Shown here: positions 23,626 to 36,349 of the stretch, piece after piece
Layout of the letters: every line of letters starts with the position of its first letter
Position numbering within the stretch: the stretch's first letter is position 1
The notes under the pieces: model-generated
Told to the model about the DNA's origin: nothing
Database searches by the model: none
The model's input: the letters and a program-made list of their open reading frames with translations, nothing else
Translations under genes and position numbers: made by a program
Assembly (NCBI GenBank): GCA_026874595.1
Contig: CM049320.1
Location: 30,614,714 to 30,678,713 of the forward strand
DNA: 64,000 bases
Source of the DNA: Sipunculus nudus
Lineage: Eukaryota; Annelida; Sipuncula; Golfingiida; Sipunculidae
Direction: 5' to 3'

Positions 23626-24500
23626 GTTGCGTGACAACGTTTTCGTTTCACCGTCACTTATAATATAGATTCTTCTTGTGTCCAATATTTACAATTAGAC
23701 AGTTGTCAGTAAAAATTTGAATGCTGCAAAAATGCTTTAATGCATCATAAGAAAGCAACACGTAAAGTTTTGTAAAGAAAAAAGTTTGCACTTATCCAGA
23801 AGTATTATGCACAGGAACTAAAGCTGATCGAGCGATTAACGTGTGCGTGTAGCTTTACTTATTACTGAAACCTTCCAGACTGGTAATGCTGACTGTAAAC
23901 ACGTGTACACCCACGCACGCACCCACGCTCACACACATGCAAAGAATAAAATACCTACCAGTCGGCTTAATGTATACTGGGATTATTCTAGATAGCTGCT
24001 CGTTCTTATATATACGTAACAACCAGCGTGCATCTCACAAATGTTCCCAACTGAATTTAATATCAAGTTTTATGATTTTTATTTGCCTGAATATTGGGAG
24101 AGATGATGAAACGGTGTTCGAATTTACGTGTGCGGGGCTTTCTTTATTTTTTTCTTTGATTTAAAAAAAAAAAACAAGTCTTCTCTATATTTACAGTTCT
24201 GCTATCTGGTGAATAATTCAGGAACTAACTTGCTCTTACTTTTGGTGTTGATACTAAGCAGCAGATGTCGCTAGCGAGCATTTTCTAATGAAGCACCAGG
24301 CAGCGGTTCCAAGAACAACCTTCATATGATTATCTATGTTAATGACAGAGCCCGGGCAGAATCGACTGCTGAAAGGAGCCGCACGCTTGGTAAACATGAA
24401 TGGAACACTTATTTCCAGAGAGAACCCTAGTGACACAGTTTTGCCGTAGTGACAGCGGGCAGGAACTCGGCACTATGACATTTATTTTCCACTGCTGTGG

Positions 24501-24595
24501 ATGGAAGCCGCTGGAGCTGTTAAGGATGGCGGGCAGGGCTTCGTGAGCAGTTCAGAAACAGACAGAGACGGCCATAGAAGGTCAACACCCACACA
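24501..24595 (+). CDS. candidate first coding exon, unrecognised
   Basis: An ATG at 24501 opens 31 codons plus two bases, ending at a textbook donor, CACACA|GTAAGTAT. An in-frame TGA lies upstream with no intervening ATG, so this is the first start in the frame. The exon is much richer in GC than its flanks. The predicted N-terminus begins MEAAGAVKDGGQGFVSSSET and continues hydrophilic and Arg/Ser/Thr rich, which suits a disordered cytosolic start. If not spliced, it would stop one codon after the donor. I do not recognise the family. It cannot be an in-frame start of the innexin, because joining it to the innexin acceptor would reach a stop after three more codons. A non-coding first exon with a small uORF is the main alternative. 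Confidence 0.35.
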
Positions 24596-25030
24596 GTAAG
24601 TATATACCATGTAGTAAGCCTATGTTGTGACGGGTGCTGGGGACGGGTGTTTTGTATTCAAGACATGCGCACGCGTGCTTTCACCTGCTATTCACATGCC
24701 CCCCCCCCCCCTCTCGCGTTGTTATTCCCTCTACTGTTATTGCCTACTTTGAACCACTCCTTTGAGCTGTGTTGCCGATTTCAAAGGACTTGGCATGCAG
24801 TGATATTATTACGTTTTTAAGTTTCAATGACAAAGCACACTCATATTTTAAAGCTATTATAATGTATAATTCCCGTTACTTTGACAATTCCTTAGAGACC
24901 TTGGAGTCAAAACGTACCTTAGCCTACCTGGTATTTCAGTTTAGCCAAAATAAAACACAGCGGAGGGGGCCCGATGGCGGGTTATACTTTTAAATCCATA
25001 AACAAACGAGTTGTATATTAATATTAAACA

Positions 25031-25160
25031 CAGTAAAATCCCGCCTAACGATAAGTTAGTTTAGAGACCACCTCAAAGGGCACCGATTTTTCACGGTCCT
25101 TATTACTTTTTGCTCTTTATATGATCATGCGATCATGGTCGTAATGCCGAGGTTTCACTG
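25031..25160. mobile_element. pogo/Tigger-like MITE
   Basis: A 130-bp element with imperfect inverted ends of about 21 bp. The left end is CAGTAAAATCCCGCCTAACG; the right end read inward is CAGTGAAACCTCGGCATTAC. A TA follows the right end, and the (TAA)n array starts immediately there. TA target duplication and CAGT..AAACCTC termini fit non-autonomous Tc1/mariner-pogo elements. Confidence 0.6.
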
Positions 25161-25161
25161 T

Positions 25162-25176
25162 ATATAATAATAATAA

Positions 25177-25222
<46 letters not shown>

Positions 25223-25255
25223 TATTATTATTATTATAATTAAACAATAATAATA

Positions 25256-25293
<38 letters not shown>

Positions 25294-25304
25294 TAATAAT
25301 AAAA

Positions 25305-25366
<62 letters not shown>

Positions 25367-25388
25367 TTCATTATTATTATTATTATTA
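25162..25388. repeat. (TAA)n array with internal (TTA)n block
   Basis: TAA trinucleotide array of over 200 bp containing ATT blocks in opposite sense (about 25220-25240 and 25368-25388), so parts can fold back on themselves. Confidence 0.97.
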
Positions 25389-25734
25389 GAAATCCGGAAA
25401 AACGGATACGTCTCTCCTTTCTTTACCTGGAATAAAAAAGATTTAAAAACTAAAACATGACAGTTCTCTATTACAATGTAATGTTGACTCTGACAGAGGC
25501 ACTGACAGAGGCTCGTGTGCTGTCTACGTCACTGCCTGATGGAGCCCGGGGCCAGCACTGCCCTTCTCTCAGCTGAACTTTTAACCATGGACAGCCTCAG
25601 GGAACTCGATGATTGACAGGGCAGCCGAGCTACAGGTTCCTGATTAGTTACTATATGATGGAACGTCAATATACATGACCGCTGAGATTGACGCTGGACT
25701 ATTAACATTGATGACCATTGCATTATTCTTAGCT

Positions 25735-25737
<3 letters not shown>

Positions 25738-25813
<76 letters not shown>

Positions 25814-25831
25814 GTATATATATATAATACA

Positions 25832-25876
<45 letters not shown>
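25738..25876. repeat. long (TA)n microsatellite
   Basis: Two long TA blocks separated by a short AATGTATATA...ATACAATG interruption. Confidence 0.97.
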
Positions 25877-25879
<3 letters not shown>

Positions 25880-25929
25880 AACATGATGCCCAGAAGACTC
25901 GGTATGATGACGTCATAACTATATGGTTA

Positions 25930-25934
<5 letters not shown>

Positions 25935-25974
<40 letters not shown>
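25935..25974. repeat. (TA)n microsatellite
   Basis: About 20 TA units, 60 bp beyond the previous array. Confidence 0.95.
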
Positions 25975-25976
<2 letters not shown>

Positions 25977-26660
25977 TCATCACCCAATAAACGTTGACGA
26001 TAGTTATATGAATTAGAATTAAAGTTGTTGAATGTTGAAAGTCTGGACTGGTGCTTATTCGTTAAATTAAACACTCGCTTGGTTAATTTCTGTATATTGA
26101 TTCTGTTCACATGAAGTGTATCAATGTATTTCATGATTATTTACGTCTATACAATCCCAAGGTTGATCTTACGCTAATGAAGAGTCTTTAAAACTGAAAA
26201 CGTATATCATATATTGATACGGGTAACTATCAAAATTTAATCCTTTAGATTTAACCTAGCCCGAAAACAAATTGATAAACTTCCGTATTCAATTTTTGAA
26301 AAATGTTAATAAAAAGCAAACGAACCAAATAACCAACCAATGAAGATAAAAACACAATATATCTGCTGACAGACAGGTTTAGCCAGGTCCGTTTATACGT
26401 TCGTTCGCCCTTGATCATTACAACCCGCTTCTCCCCGGGGTGTTGCTATTTCAAGTTGTCCGGGAGGCTTGGTTTACATATGTATGTATATAATGAGGTT
26501 AGGCTAAGTATATATACCCCACTGGTGCCGCACTACCGGCTTGTGTTCCATTCCCAGTTGTGAATATTTAATGATACCAGACCCGTAACCAAGCGCTCGT
26601 CCCCTCAGGACAGGTATCTCAGTCCATAAGGCGTATTGGAGGAAGACCAAATCAAGTTTT

Positions 26661-26785
26661 CATGTGGTAATTATTAATATGCAGAGAACCTGTTCAATAT
26701 TCATGTCGTAATATGCAGAGAACCTGTTCAATATACATGTCATAATATGCAGAGAACCTGTTCAATATACATTTCGTAATATTTA
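26661..26785 (+). repeat. 34-bp tandem repeat, about 3.5 units
   Basis: Units start at 26676, 26710 and 26744, with a partial unit at 26778 and a partial leading unit. The core is AATATGCAGAGAACCTGTTC. Copies are nearly identical, so the array is young. Confidence 0.95.
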
Positions 26786-27778
26786 AATATGAACGTGAAA
26801 AATCTGCTTACTCTACGGATTATTATTTTGAGATGACAGTAAGAGATACGAGTGATGATGATAATATCCAAATATTCATTTATATAGATTTATATTGTTT
26901 AAAATTTTATTCTATCCCTGTTGTTTCTTCAAGGAGCATCACATTAAGACGCAATAATCTAATTTACTTTTGCAACGCGAATTATCTGATCTATAAGAAT
27001 AATAAGTTATTAAACCACTTTTATGAGCAAATTCGTTTAATGCCGTGTCAAATAATGTTAGTTAGTTCAAACGGTTTCAGTTTGCTATATTCGCGTTAGA
27101 TTAGACATGCATATAAGGTCAATTCGGACAGATACGCAATGTACATGTTACGCTTGCTGATTTGTAGTATATATAGTGCTATTTGGCCTCGTTTTCATCT
27201 AGGAAAAGTCCTGAGGGGTACAAGATGTTTTACTTTGTTCTCATAAAAAATGTTTGTGTGGTTGCTATTTTGAAAACAGTTACAGACCTTTTTACATTTG
27301 ACGTGGAAAATACATTTTTTTATTCAGTGAACATCCAATTATGCCAGCAAGTTTTTGTTCCTACCAGCTAAAACGAATTCTATGGTGTTTATCCCACAAA
27401 CTTGATGTGTTTAGATCTATAATCACCGTTTATCATGTCCGCATACCGTTTGACAAAGTGAAGACTCTCCTCTCGGAAGATTGAATAGTAAATGTGCGCC
27501 CGGAGCACCGAGTGAATGTCTATCAACAAGGGTCTGGTCCGGTACCGTGACTGTGTATCATAAAATAGAAGAAGCATCAATAATGAATGGACATCGTTAA
27601 GCGCCTGTGCTTTTTGTGACGCTTTTAATATCAACATTGATTCTTCGTGAAGCTGTTGTAATCTGGTCTAGATATTGGCACTGTCCACGAGATGAATCCA
27701 ATATTCCCACGTCATTTGATGGTATTTTATGTGTACTTTTTAGATTATTGATTTAAAATTCAAATTGAATTAGAAATC

Positions 27779-28090
27779 TGCATTCTTAGCAATGCAAGCC
27801 TCCGCCATGTTCGGGGTTTCTATTACGGGATGCTCCCAAATCCATGTTTTCATTCACTTGTTCGGCCCATATTCTCATATGTTCAATTGCGCAGTATGAA
27901 TATTACTTGATGTTCCTGAATCCGGAATATTGGCCAGATCCACACTAAAATTCAACCAATTCTTCATTGGCCCATTTTCGAAATGTCCTGAATATTTCAT
28001 AAGATTCCCTCAAGATTGCGTCCGTTATGTTGAGAACAAAGAGACAAACACACACGAACATGGATGAACGCATACCCTCCTGGCGGAGGC
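27779..28090 (+). mobile_element. dispersed 0.3-kb repeat family, copy 1
   Basis: It begins with a small hairpin (TGCATTC....GCAATGCA) followed by GCCTCCGCC and ends with the exact reverse complement, GGCGGAGGC. Between the arms it shares with the other copies TTCGGCCCATATTC, a GGATCCACAC-like block, ATTCTTCATTGGCCCATT and a CAAACACACACGAAC stretch before the 3' arm. The copy is 312 bp. No protein frame is present. A non-autonomous DNA element or a SINE-like sequence is possible. Confidence 0.7.
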
Positions 28091-28784
28091 ATAAATAGAC
28101 AACTAACACATAAATAAGTTGACAAGTAGACAAAGTCAGTAAACAAATAACAGACGTATCATGACCAATACACATTATGGTCCCACGTGTCTTCTTGTGA
28201 TGCTGGGGAATATACGTTTTCTGAAAATATTCGATATCTATATAATAATTGACAGTGGTGCGACCAACCCAATACTCGTTATTGGTCTTGAATTACGGGA
28301 AGATTTAAATTAAACGGGTCTTTGAGTGTAAAATATTGCGTAATATGCATGTAAATATAAAATGAATGGGGAGGTTTTTATAGGCTGATATTAATATATT
28401 CAAACTAAAATATAGCAACAGCTGAAGTCAAGAAGACACGGCATGGTATAGTTACTAGAATCGGGGCTAGGGGCTTCTGGCTTAGAATACGTCCTTCTAA
28501 CCTTATTTTCTTCCAGGCGGTCTGGTATTATGACGGCCGCTCCACAGCAAATCTGGTTTCGGGGAGCTGTGTCTGATGTTTGGTCCAGTTATTCTGCTCC
28601 CAGCCTCCCCGGTTGATGTTGAAGTACGGCACAGAAACCAGGTTTATATGAGGTGGGGGTTTCGCATCCCACCTAGACTTCTGAACCTCTCCCTGTGCAC
28701 CTGGGATACCATCTAGTTACCCGGTTATCAACCAGATACCGGTTAATACACGACTCGGTAGGCATTTATTTTGAGCTGATAAGC

Positions 28785-28880
28785 CTAGTCTAACCTGAGT
28801 CGTGATACGAGCCATACGGGGGCATGTACTGCAACGGTTATCTGTCCTTATGCATTGATATCGTGGTATAGATGGCGATA
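28785..28880 (+). repeat. dispersed repeat, copy 2 of 2
   Basis: Partner of 22481-22576 in the same orientation; similarity fades at both ends. Confidence 0.6.
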
Positions 28881-29806
28881 GTTTTAACATTAGGGGATAA
28901 AAGTGAAGAATTAACATAAAAGAATATACACGGGAATTCACTCACCAAGCTGAAAATCCGTCTCGATAGTGAACAGTCATTTCCTGTGTCGTGTACAAGT
29001 TGGCTCTGGCCCAGAAACCCGTGCGAGCTATGTTTTTATTGTGATTTACCAATATATGTGATTTACCAATATCCTGAGTTAAAAGGCAGTTAAATTGTAG
29101 AGGTTGTTAAAAAGTATACTAAAAGTGAATGGTCTGGTTTATGTCGAGTGACAGCCTACTTGAAGGCCATTAGACGCAAATATTTGCATCCTTGTATAGG
29201 GTTACAATGCGGTCCTCTTTGAAAGATGTAAAGGCACTCTGACGCTAAGTACGCTGGTCGTAGACCCCCTAGTTCACTATATAAAAGGGAAACCAGAAAT
29301 GGTTTCGGCGAAATTGCAAAACGACTTTCGGAGCAGATTTCTTTTTGTGCATCACCCATTCTATCATTATTGGACTACCGGCACGAGGGCGACATAGGAC
29401 TAAAGTAATACGTTTTTTTTTAATTATTCCGCCATTTGGCGAGAGGCATTATACCTTACTCTCGGTGTGTCTGTAGGCAAATTCTCGCAAAACGTTCTGA
29501 ACAGATTTTGTTGAAAGGAATAATTCATAAGATTGTAGAGGTAATATGTATCACCATAAAACATTTTAATTCAAAAGTTTTAGTCCCTTTGTTACGGGGA
29601 TTTTATTATATATTTCTTTGGTCGGTATTATCGGATGACTTTGTACTGGAGGTGACCTGGGATGTATTTGTTGAACTGTGAAAGGTATGAAGACCTACAC
29701 AATAGAGAAGATCATACTGGTGGGGTTTGATGTCTCCGACAACGTCTTGTTGTTCCAAAAATGTTTATTTGTGAAGTCTGTTTGCGTTAAATATGTAACT
29801 GAACTA

Positions 29807-30182
29807 TGCATTCTGAGGAATGCAAGACTCCACCCTTTGGTGGTCCCTAATGTGAGATGATCCCAAATCTGTGTTTGCATTCATTTAATCGGCCCATATT
29901 CCCAGGTTCTTTCGTCCATAAGTACCTTTACATTTCTAAATATTCCATGACGACGTTCCTGAAACCGGATCATCACCCGGATCCACACAAAAATCTAATC
30001 AATTCTTCGTTGGCCTATTCCCGAAATGCCCTGAAATTTCATGACATTCCTTTCATGATTGAGTTATGTTGTGAGCACAAACACACCCACCAACACACCT
30101 ACACACACCACCAGCACCCCTCCCCCCCCCCCCCCCCCCCCACACACACAAACACGACCGGGGATGAACACATACCCTTGAG
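29807..30182 (+). mobile_element. dispersed 0.3-kb repeat family, copy 2
   Basis: The 5' hairpin is intact (TGCATTCTGAGGAATGCA) but the GCCTCCGCC arm is mutated and the 3' arm is missing. Expansion of a CA/poly-C tract (C20 at 30122-30141) lengthens the 3' part. Confidence 0.7.
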
Positions 30183-30281
30183 TAAAACCCTATTGTCGAA
30201 TGTGAATTTCAAAAATCGGCGTGAGGTCATTGATAAATTAATTAAGATTTTAAGACAAGAATTGGTATTGCCTTTAAAACA

Positions 30282-30284
<3 letters not shown>

Positions 30285-30340
<56 letters not shown>
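30285..30340. repeat. (TA)n microsatellite
   Basis: About 27 TA units. Confidence 0.97.
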
Positions 30341-30343
<3 letters not shown>

Positions 30344-31148
30344 AATAGTGTAAATAAAAGAAGAAGGCATACGAAAATTAAATGCGAAAACAGCAAACTG
30401 GCTTTAACAGTATATCTGCCAAAACAAGGAGCAACTTTGTGGAATCACGCAACTCCTGTCAGAGTGTTGTGATCATGTTAACTAGCGCACCAGGGCGCCC
30501 TCTAATTGTCGCCTCTGTGTGGTATTACGGTGATGGGTGTTACGTAACCTAAGATACGTCGCTACGTGTACCACAGAGGATACCATCTACTAGAGCAAGG
30601 GGTTTAGTCGTTTTATTGACGCACAGATGGAAAAAAAATTGAGTAGTTTTATATATACTGAACTGCTAGTAAATCAATATTGTCACATTTAACTCCCAGA
30701 GCAAACAGAAGGACCATCTGCATGGATATGAACTGACAAACAAATATCAAACGAACTGGAGAGACCTCCGCTGGAAGCTTAGTTGTTAAGGGTAACTAAG
30801 GACGCAAGGCGTTACAAGCTTCATTCATTAATTATCGCCCTCCTTATGTTACAGTCAGGCGATGTTGAGTTTAACATTCTGAATCTGGTAGTCTATGAGG
30901 TAGAGGGGATTCTTGGTATCACCTAAAATAGCGATTTGTTTTGCCAATATCGATCCATATATGATAGTAATAGCATCTTGAGGACTCGTAGGTAAGTACA
31001 TGTATATACATATATGCGCATATATACGTCTGCTTAAAATCTCACTAGACAAACGAGCTTATCATTAAAGTCTGCGTAAAGGGTTAAATAGAAGACAAAA
31101 GTTGAGGTATAAGTGCATTCTTGTACAAGTACACACGTATATTCCCTT

Positions 31149-31155
31149 GATATAT

Positions 31156-31208
<53 letters not shown>

Positions 31209-31250
31209 ATATCTCTTTGTTACGGGAATGTACTGTGTGTTACAGGAATA

Positions 31251-31310
<60 letters not shown>

Positions 31311-31424
31311 GCGGCAAAATAGGCAAACGCTATCTGTAAACTATAAGCGCAAAGGTATACCCTCATGTGTGAATATCAGAGGACATATATATAAATATAT
31401 ATTTATATATATATATATATATAT
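31149..31424. repeat. three (TA)n arrays with short spacers
   Basis: Arrays at 31149-31206, 31250-31308 and 31385-31424. The first spacer has the near-duplicate words GTTACGGGAAT and GTTACAGGAAT. Confidence 0.95.
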
Positions 31425-31429
31425 GTAAA

Positions 31430-33040
31430 ATAAATACATAAGATTCACTAATGCGCATTGACGTATACATATATATAAAGAAGCAGAGGAGATTCAGAAT
31501 CCGTATACGAAAACGTGTATGACAGCACGATGTAAACTAACTGGTTCCTGGGTCAGTAATTTAAACAGTATTATAGGTAATGGTCCTCAATTGTCTCATC
31601 AGCTAATGGAGTCAGCTTGAACCAGCCGCCGCATCACCTATACGTGCTAACAAGGGCCAAAGCAGCATGTTACATTGTTAGGAAAGTAGCCAAAGTGCTG
31701 CCATAGCGCTCTGACCATGTTCTGAAACTTACAAGGCTAACGCGTCATCTCTGGTTAATTTCCGATGGTATATATGTGGTGTACAATTCCTAATGACTCC
31801 TCTTAATGTAAACTGATTTTCGGGCATTTTACAATATCCCTAAAACAGGCAGATGGGCATCTTACTCCTCTGTTATATTCAGATATTTGGCCATCTGAGA
31901 AGTTTTGTTAGTTAACTATTTGAAGTTATAAAACAGGGTATAAGGAGTGTGAGGCAGTATTGTATATTTAGGATGATCAACTTGGCTGCTGTGTAATATT
32001 CGCACGTTTCTTCGAGCTCACCGGATGCAAATTATTAACTGAATCAGGAAGTCCACTATGTTTTATATTGACTGGTATCAGCAACATTGGAAAAAAGTAA
32101 AGTTAATACACTTTCAAGCTGAACGAATACACTACGTTGTTTATACCTCTCAAAGTAATTCCTTGCGTATTATATTATTTGAATGCCTCCTTTGACCAGA
32201 AATAACAGTTGTAGGACCGTAATTACAAAGCATGTATGAAAATGTTCATTCAGTACTATTGTGTAATTAGGCTTTGTGCATTTGGCTTGCAGTGCGGATT
32301 CAAGAGTACACTGCATGACCAAAACAAAACTGCACTGTAAAAGCGCATACCTTCCCCAACAAATGATTGCAAACAGCAAAATATTAACACTACATCCGCA
32401 TCAAGATATTTCCCTTGTCGCAGGAACCAACCTTCCTAAATAGCTAGCAAGCAGAACGACCCAAAGGACAGACAAACTTAGATGAAGACATTCAATCCCT
32501 CTGTTTGTTAATCTTTGCTCCCCTGGGACACTTTTCCGGTTATTGCGGCACATTCCAGGAATAAGGCCCGGTAAGGGATTTAAGCGTTCAGGTCACGTAG
32601 CCCGCCTCTGTAATGACCTGACGGTAACATATACTTTTTCGTCTAACTTAAACAGGTTAAGCTCACTTTCCCTGATGAGATGGGGCGCCTTTTAGAGCCT
32701 GTCTAGATGTTTGTGACTCGGATATTGAAGCTTCTGCCCGGACAGAGCGGTTTTTTACGGATTTTATCAGATTAGGGGACCACTCTGAGTGATGGGTTAA
32801 AATCTGTAAAAATTATTTAAAATCCTAGGAGATTGAGGTAAAGCTCCATTAGCCATCGTGTTTAATACTCATTCATGAATTGTCAGTACGGGTATACCCT
32901 TGTTGATGTCCTGGGTCTGGCGATGTTTTGGTTTCTCGTTCAATCAAGTTCCAAATCTTATTACTTTATTTTTCTATGTAATGCAACATATGATGCGGTT
33001 CAGTTGTTTCGGACCTTGTAACATCACGGAAACCAGGCTA
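31430..33040. other. intergenic or intronic, nothing recognised
   Basis: Unique AT-rich sequence. The open frames are short, lack coding composition and have no good paired splice sites. Confidence 0.6.
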
Positions 33041-33049
33041 TGTGTACCG

Positions 33050-33265
33050 CAACAGCGTATCCTGGGTGGGTTACACCGAAGAACCCCCGAAAGGCGCATT
33101 CATTGTTGAGTGATTGGTACAGTCTTCCCAGTAAACCTGCAGAGCGTTCACTCTGGGTATGGGCCGAATGTGGAAAAATCTACCTGCTCCTCGGCTGAGA
33201 TTCGAACCCACCAACTCCGGGCTTTGAGCCCTGCGCTCTATCCCAAGTTCACGGAAGCTGATTCT
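33050..33265 (-). mobile_element. tRNA-derived SINE, family B copy 1
   Basis: On the minus strand a tRNA-like head (GGGATAGAGCGCAGGGCTC, then B box GGTTCGAATCT at 33208-33198) is followed by a body with CCTTTCGGGGGTTCTTCGGT and GCGGTACACATAGCCT. The body aligns with 36130-36345 and 58990-59075. Confidence 0.6.
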
Positions 33266-34567
33266 TTACTATTTTGAGATGTGAGGACAAATTCTTTATC
33301 CCAGCCGAGGACCAGGGGTATTCATTGGTATTGGGGCGGCTTTGGTTCCAGATGACCGGTGATGTAGTAAGTGAACCGTGATACCTATTTTCTGTGTAGT
33401 TGTGTATTTAGCAAAGTCAGATTAGGATCCTGGTCTCGGACTGTCCTAGTTTGGAATATGCAACATGCATTTAAAGGGGTATAATCAGGAACACTATTAT
33501 GTCCATTCTTCCGCACTATCAGTCCAGTTTTACTTCATACTAAGGTTTCCCAGCAAAACCAGCCCAGCGCATAGTCACAGTACCGCACATACTGCTGTTT
33601 AACACCTTGTTATCGCTGTGCGGGTTGTTTAACACAGTCCGCATGACCTGATGTCCTGTTGTGACCCGCAACACGCGATGTTTCAGCCAGCGAGAACATG
33701 TATAACATTTTTTTTTGCCCAAGTCAGTCATGCATATCCACTGTTTTTAACACTCGTTTAGAGGAGTAAGCAAGCGGTTTCAGGGCATAGTTTTGGCAGA
33801 TCCAAATTTATTTTAAAGGTAGGAAGCTATTTTCTTGTTAATTTAACGTGCTTTATAGGTGATTGGGACCCTTTAAGGCTTGCTATATTTTACTCTCCAT
33901 TGTCACACCAAACGGAAGCCCCGGTGTGCTTTATAACAAGCCTGTGGTATATTAGGAATAACCGAAATGAATGCGATACCATATGGCGATGTTTTTGTTT
34001 CTCAAGCTTAGCAACAAATCTCTCGGGACACATAAAAAATCAAATTCATGACACGTATGCATGGAACAACAATGTTTTAACGATGCGTTGCCCACACTAG
34101 CTAAATGACTATAGAGGCTGAATCTTGCAAATGCAACAGGTGTCGTACATTATTAATATTCAAATGTCAGTTAATCAATACCACATTTCATTTACACTAT
34201 TCACAGAGACTGAAGTCCTATACATCCTACGCTTATGATATTTTACTCGAATTGGAGTATTTATATTTAAAACCACAGTTATGTTAGGAGAAGGCCTGTC
34301 CATGCACTCATGCCTTGCCCACAATATGTAAACCCTGACCATGGTTGGCGTGATTATCAGGGTCACGCAAACGTATTCCAAATCTCATTATGTTATCATA
34401 TAATAAAGATCATATTATATAGTTTTTAAATAAAATGAACCTAATTCCTGGAGGAAAAACATTTTTTCTATGTATATTTCCAAAAAAAAAAACAAAAAAA
34501 AAAACATGACGTTATGTGATTTGTTCATATACTATAGGCACATCCATGAGCACTGTCAACTCGGCAG

Positions 34568-34724
34568 TGACGTCACACACAGCAAAATCCCCTGAGACTT
34601 AAAATTCTAGATCTCATCAAAAGCTTGGTATATCTGACACTGTCAACCCCAAATTTTCTTGGAAGAATAAAAACAACGTGTCTTGCTAGATTTAAGCCAT
34701 TTCTACATTTTGCCTGTGACGTCA
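34568..34724. promoter_or_regulatory. pair of perfect CRE palindromes
   Basis: TGACGTCA occurs at 34568-34575 and 34717-34724, each followed by CAC. A CCAAT motif follows at about 34738. No transcription start could be tied to them. Confidence 0.4.
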
Positions 34725-34773
34725 CACTTTGCACCAGCCAATCACATCAGGGCCCGGTCTCCAACCTACACAC

Positions 34774-34849
34774 AACAAACCCCCCTTGCTATTAAGTTAT
34801 AACAAACCCAAGTGCTATTACAATAACAAACCCACGTGCTATTACGTTT
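34774..34849 (+). repeat. 24-27-bp tandem repeat, 3 units
   Basis: Each unit starts AACAAACCC and contains TGCTATTA. Confidence 0.85.
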
Positions 34850-35946
34850 ACCTTACCTGATGCGCTACAGTACAGTACGGTGAAAGTTTTACCCTACGGA
34901 TAGGCTTGGAACATTAATATATAATGCTAGTTCTTGTTTTGTGTTAGAAATTTAATTTATATTCCTATATGGAAATAATTACCTACGTATCAAACTGCAT
35001 TAATATCTCACCTTAATGAGTGTCTGTGATGTTTTACACCCTATAACTCCCCGAGTTGTTAAAGTGTAAACCGGAAGATTCTGCGGGCCCGGTGAAGGGA
35101 AAGCCATATTTCATATTTTTTACAGTTAATTCAAACACTTTCTGAAAAACTTATTATTCAGCAGTAGTTTTGGTTCCAATGGAGTCTAAACATATGTATT
35201 TATGACAATATGTAGAAGTTATTTGATATCTTTATGCAAAATAAGAAATATGTGCCCAAAACGTATTTGAAAAAAAAAATCTGGGGTAATCTTTCGCCGT
35301 ATACTGTATTTTTTGTAGGATTTCTCCTATTTAGATTACATTTCCAATATGGCCGAACTATCTGTCCGAATTTAGAATGATTAATTAATGCCAAAAAAAA
35401 TTATCTTAATGAAAGTCCTTGGGGTATGCGTTTCACTAAAGATATGGAGAGATACGGGCTACTTAACTTCGACGACACTTGACTTTTGTTCCTTTTACTC
35501 GCCGCCCTCATAGGGCCGCCTGCGTGTTCATAATGACATTTATTGGTAAGTCCATTTATAGTGTAGGAGGGGTGTAACAATTAAGGGAATATGGAATATC
35601 CTACACTTTAACGCTTGATAACCATGCCAACAATGGCCAAGCGATACGTACTGTTCATACTCTCTACTTTGGGCTCTGCCGTTTTACCCAGTGAAGTTTT
35701 CAACAACGAAGTTGAACTTCAAGTGATCAGGAAACACCTTAAATGGCTAATGATCTGATTTATTATTATCGTAATCTCTCACCCCGTCATTTGCTTGTCA
35801 TAGCTAAGCAAACCTTCCTCGGGGAAGCAATGATATGGCAGATAAATGTTCACATGAGCATCGGAAAATCCAAAGGACTCACAGTAACAGCGTGAACGTT
35901 TTCCGCATGCCAGGTCTACTGTTACCTTTAGCTACCTGGTGGCGAA

Positions 35947-35970
35947 TTTTTTTTTTTTTTTTTTTTTTTA
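35947..35970. repeat. poly-T tract
   Basis: Twenty-four consecutive T; a possible poly-A tail of a minus-strand retroelement, but no element body was recognised next to it. Confidence 0.9.
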
Positions 35971-36129
35971 GTTTTTCTTTTGGTGGAGGTAACCGCCTCC
36001 ATTTTTAATGCTTGCTTAACTAAGTACTATGTACAGAATTACTTTCAGGTTTCACACTAACTGACAAGGGCTTACACCCGATAAATCTGGCATCAACCAG
36101 CCTTGGTGTAACACCCCTGCAGGTCCTCG

Positions 36130-36345
36130 GTGTGTGTCATCCGCAGTGCTGGTTCCTTACACCGAGGAACCCCCGAAAGGTGCCCTCGTTTAATTAAATC
36201 AAGCCTGTTGGGCAGTCTCCCCATTTAGCCTGCAGAGTGTTCACCCTGGGTCGGGGCCGACTATGAAAAATCTCCCAGCTCCCCACCTGAGGATCTCCCG
36301 GCTTTGAGCCCTGTGAATAACCTCACAGAGGCCAGTTTACCTGAT
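36130..36345 (-). mobile_element. tRNA-derived SINE, family B copy 2
   Basis: Same body as the copy at 33.1 kb (ACACCGAGGAACCCCCGAAAG; GCAGAGTGTTCACCCTGGGT). The tRNA-like head is degraded: the B-box region reads CTGAGGATCTCCC on the plus strand. Confidence 0.6.
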
Positions 36346-36349
36346 GGTA

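Noticed and set aside
29857-30342. 161-codon open frame on the plus strand
   Set aside because: It spans a copy of the 0.3-kb repeat, a poly-C tract and a TA array; its length is due to low complexity.
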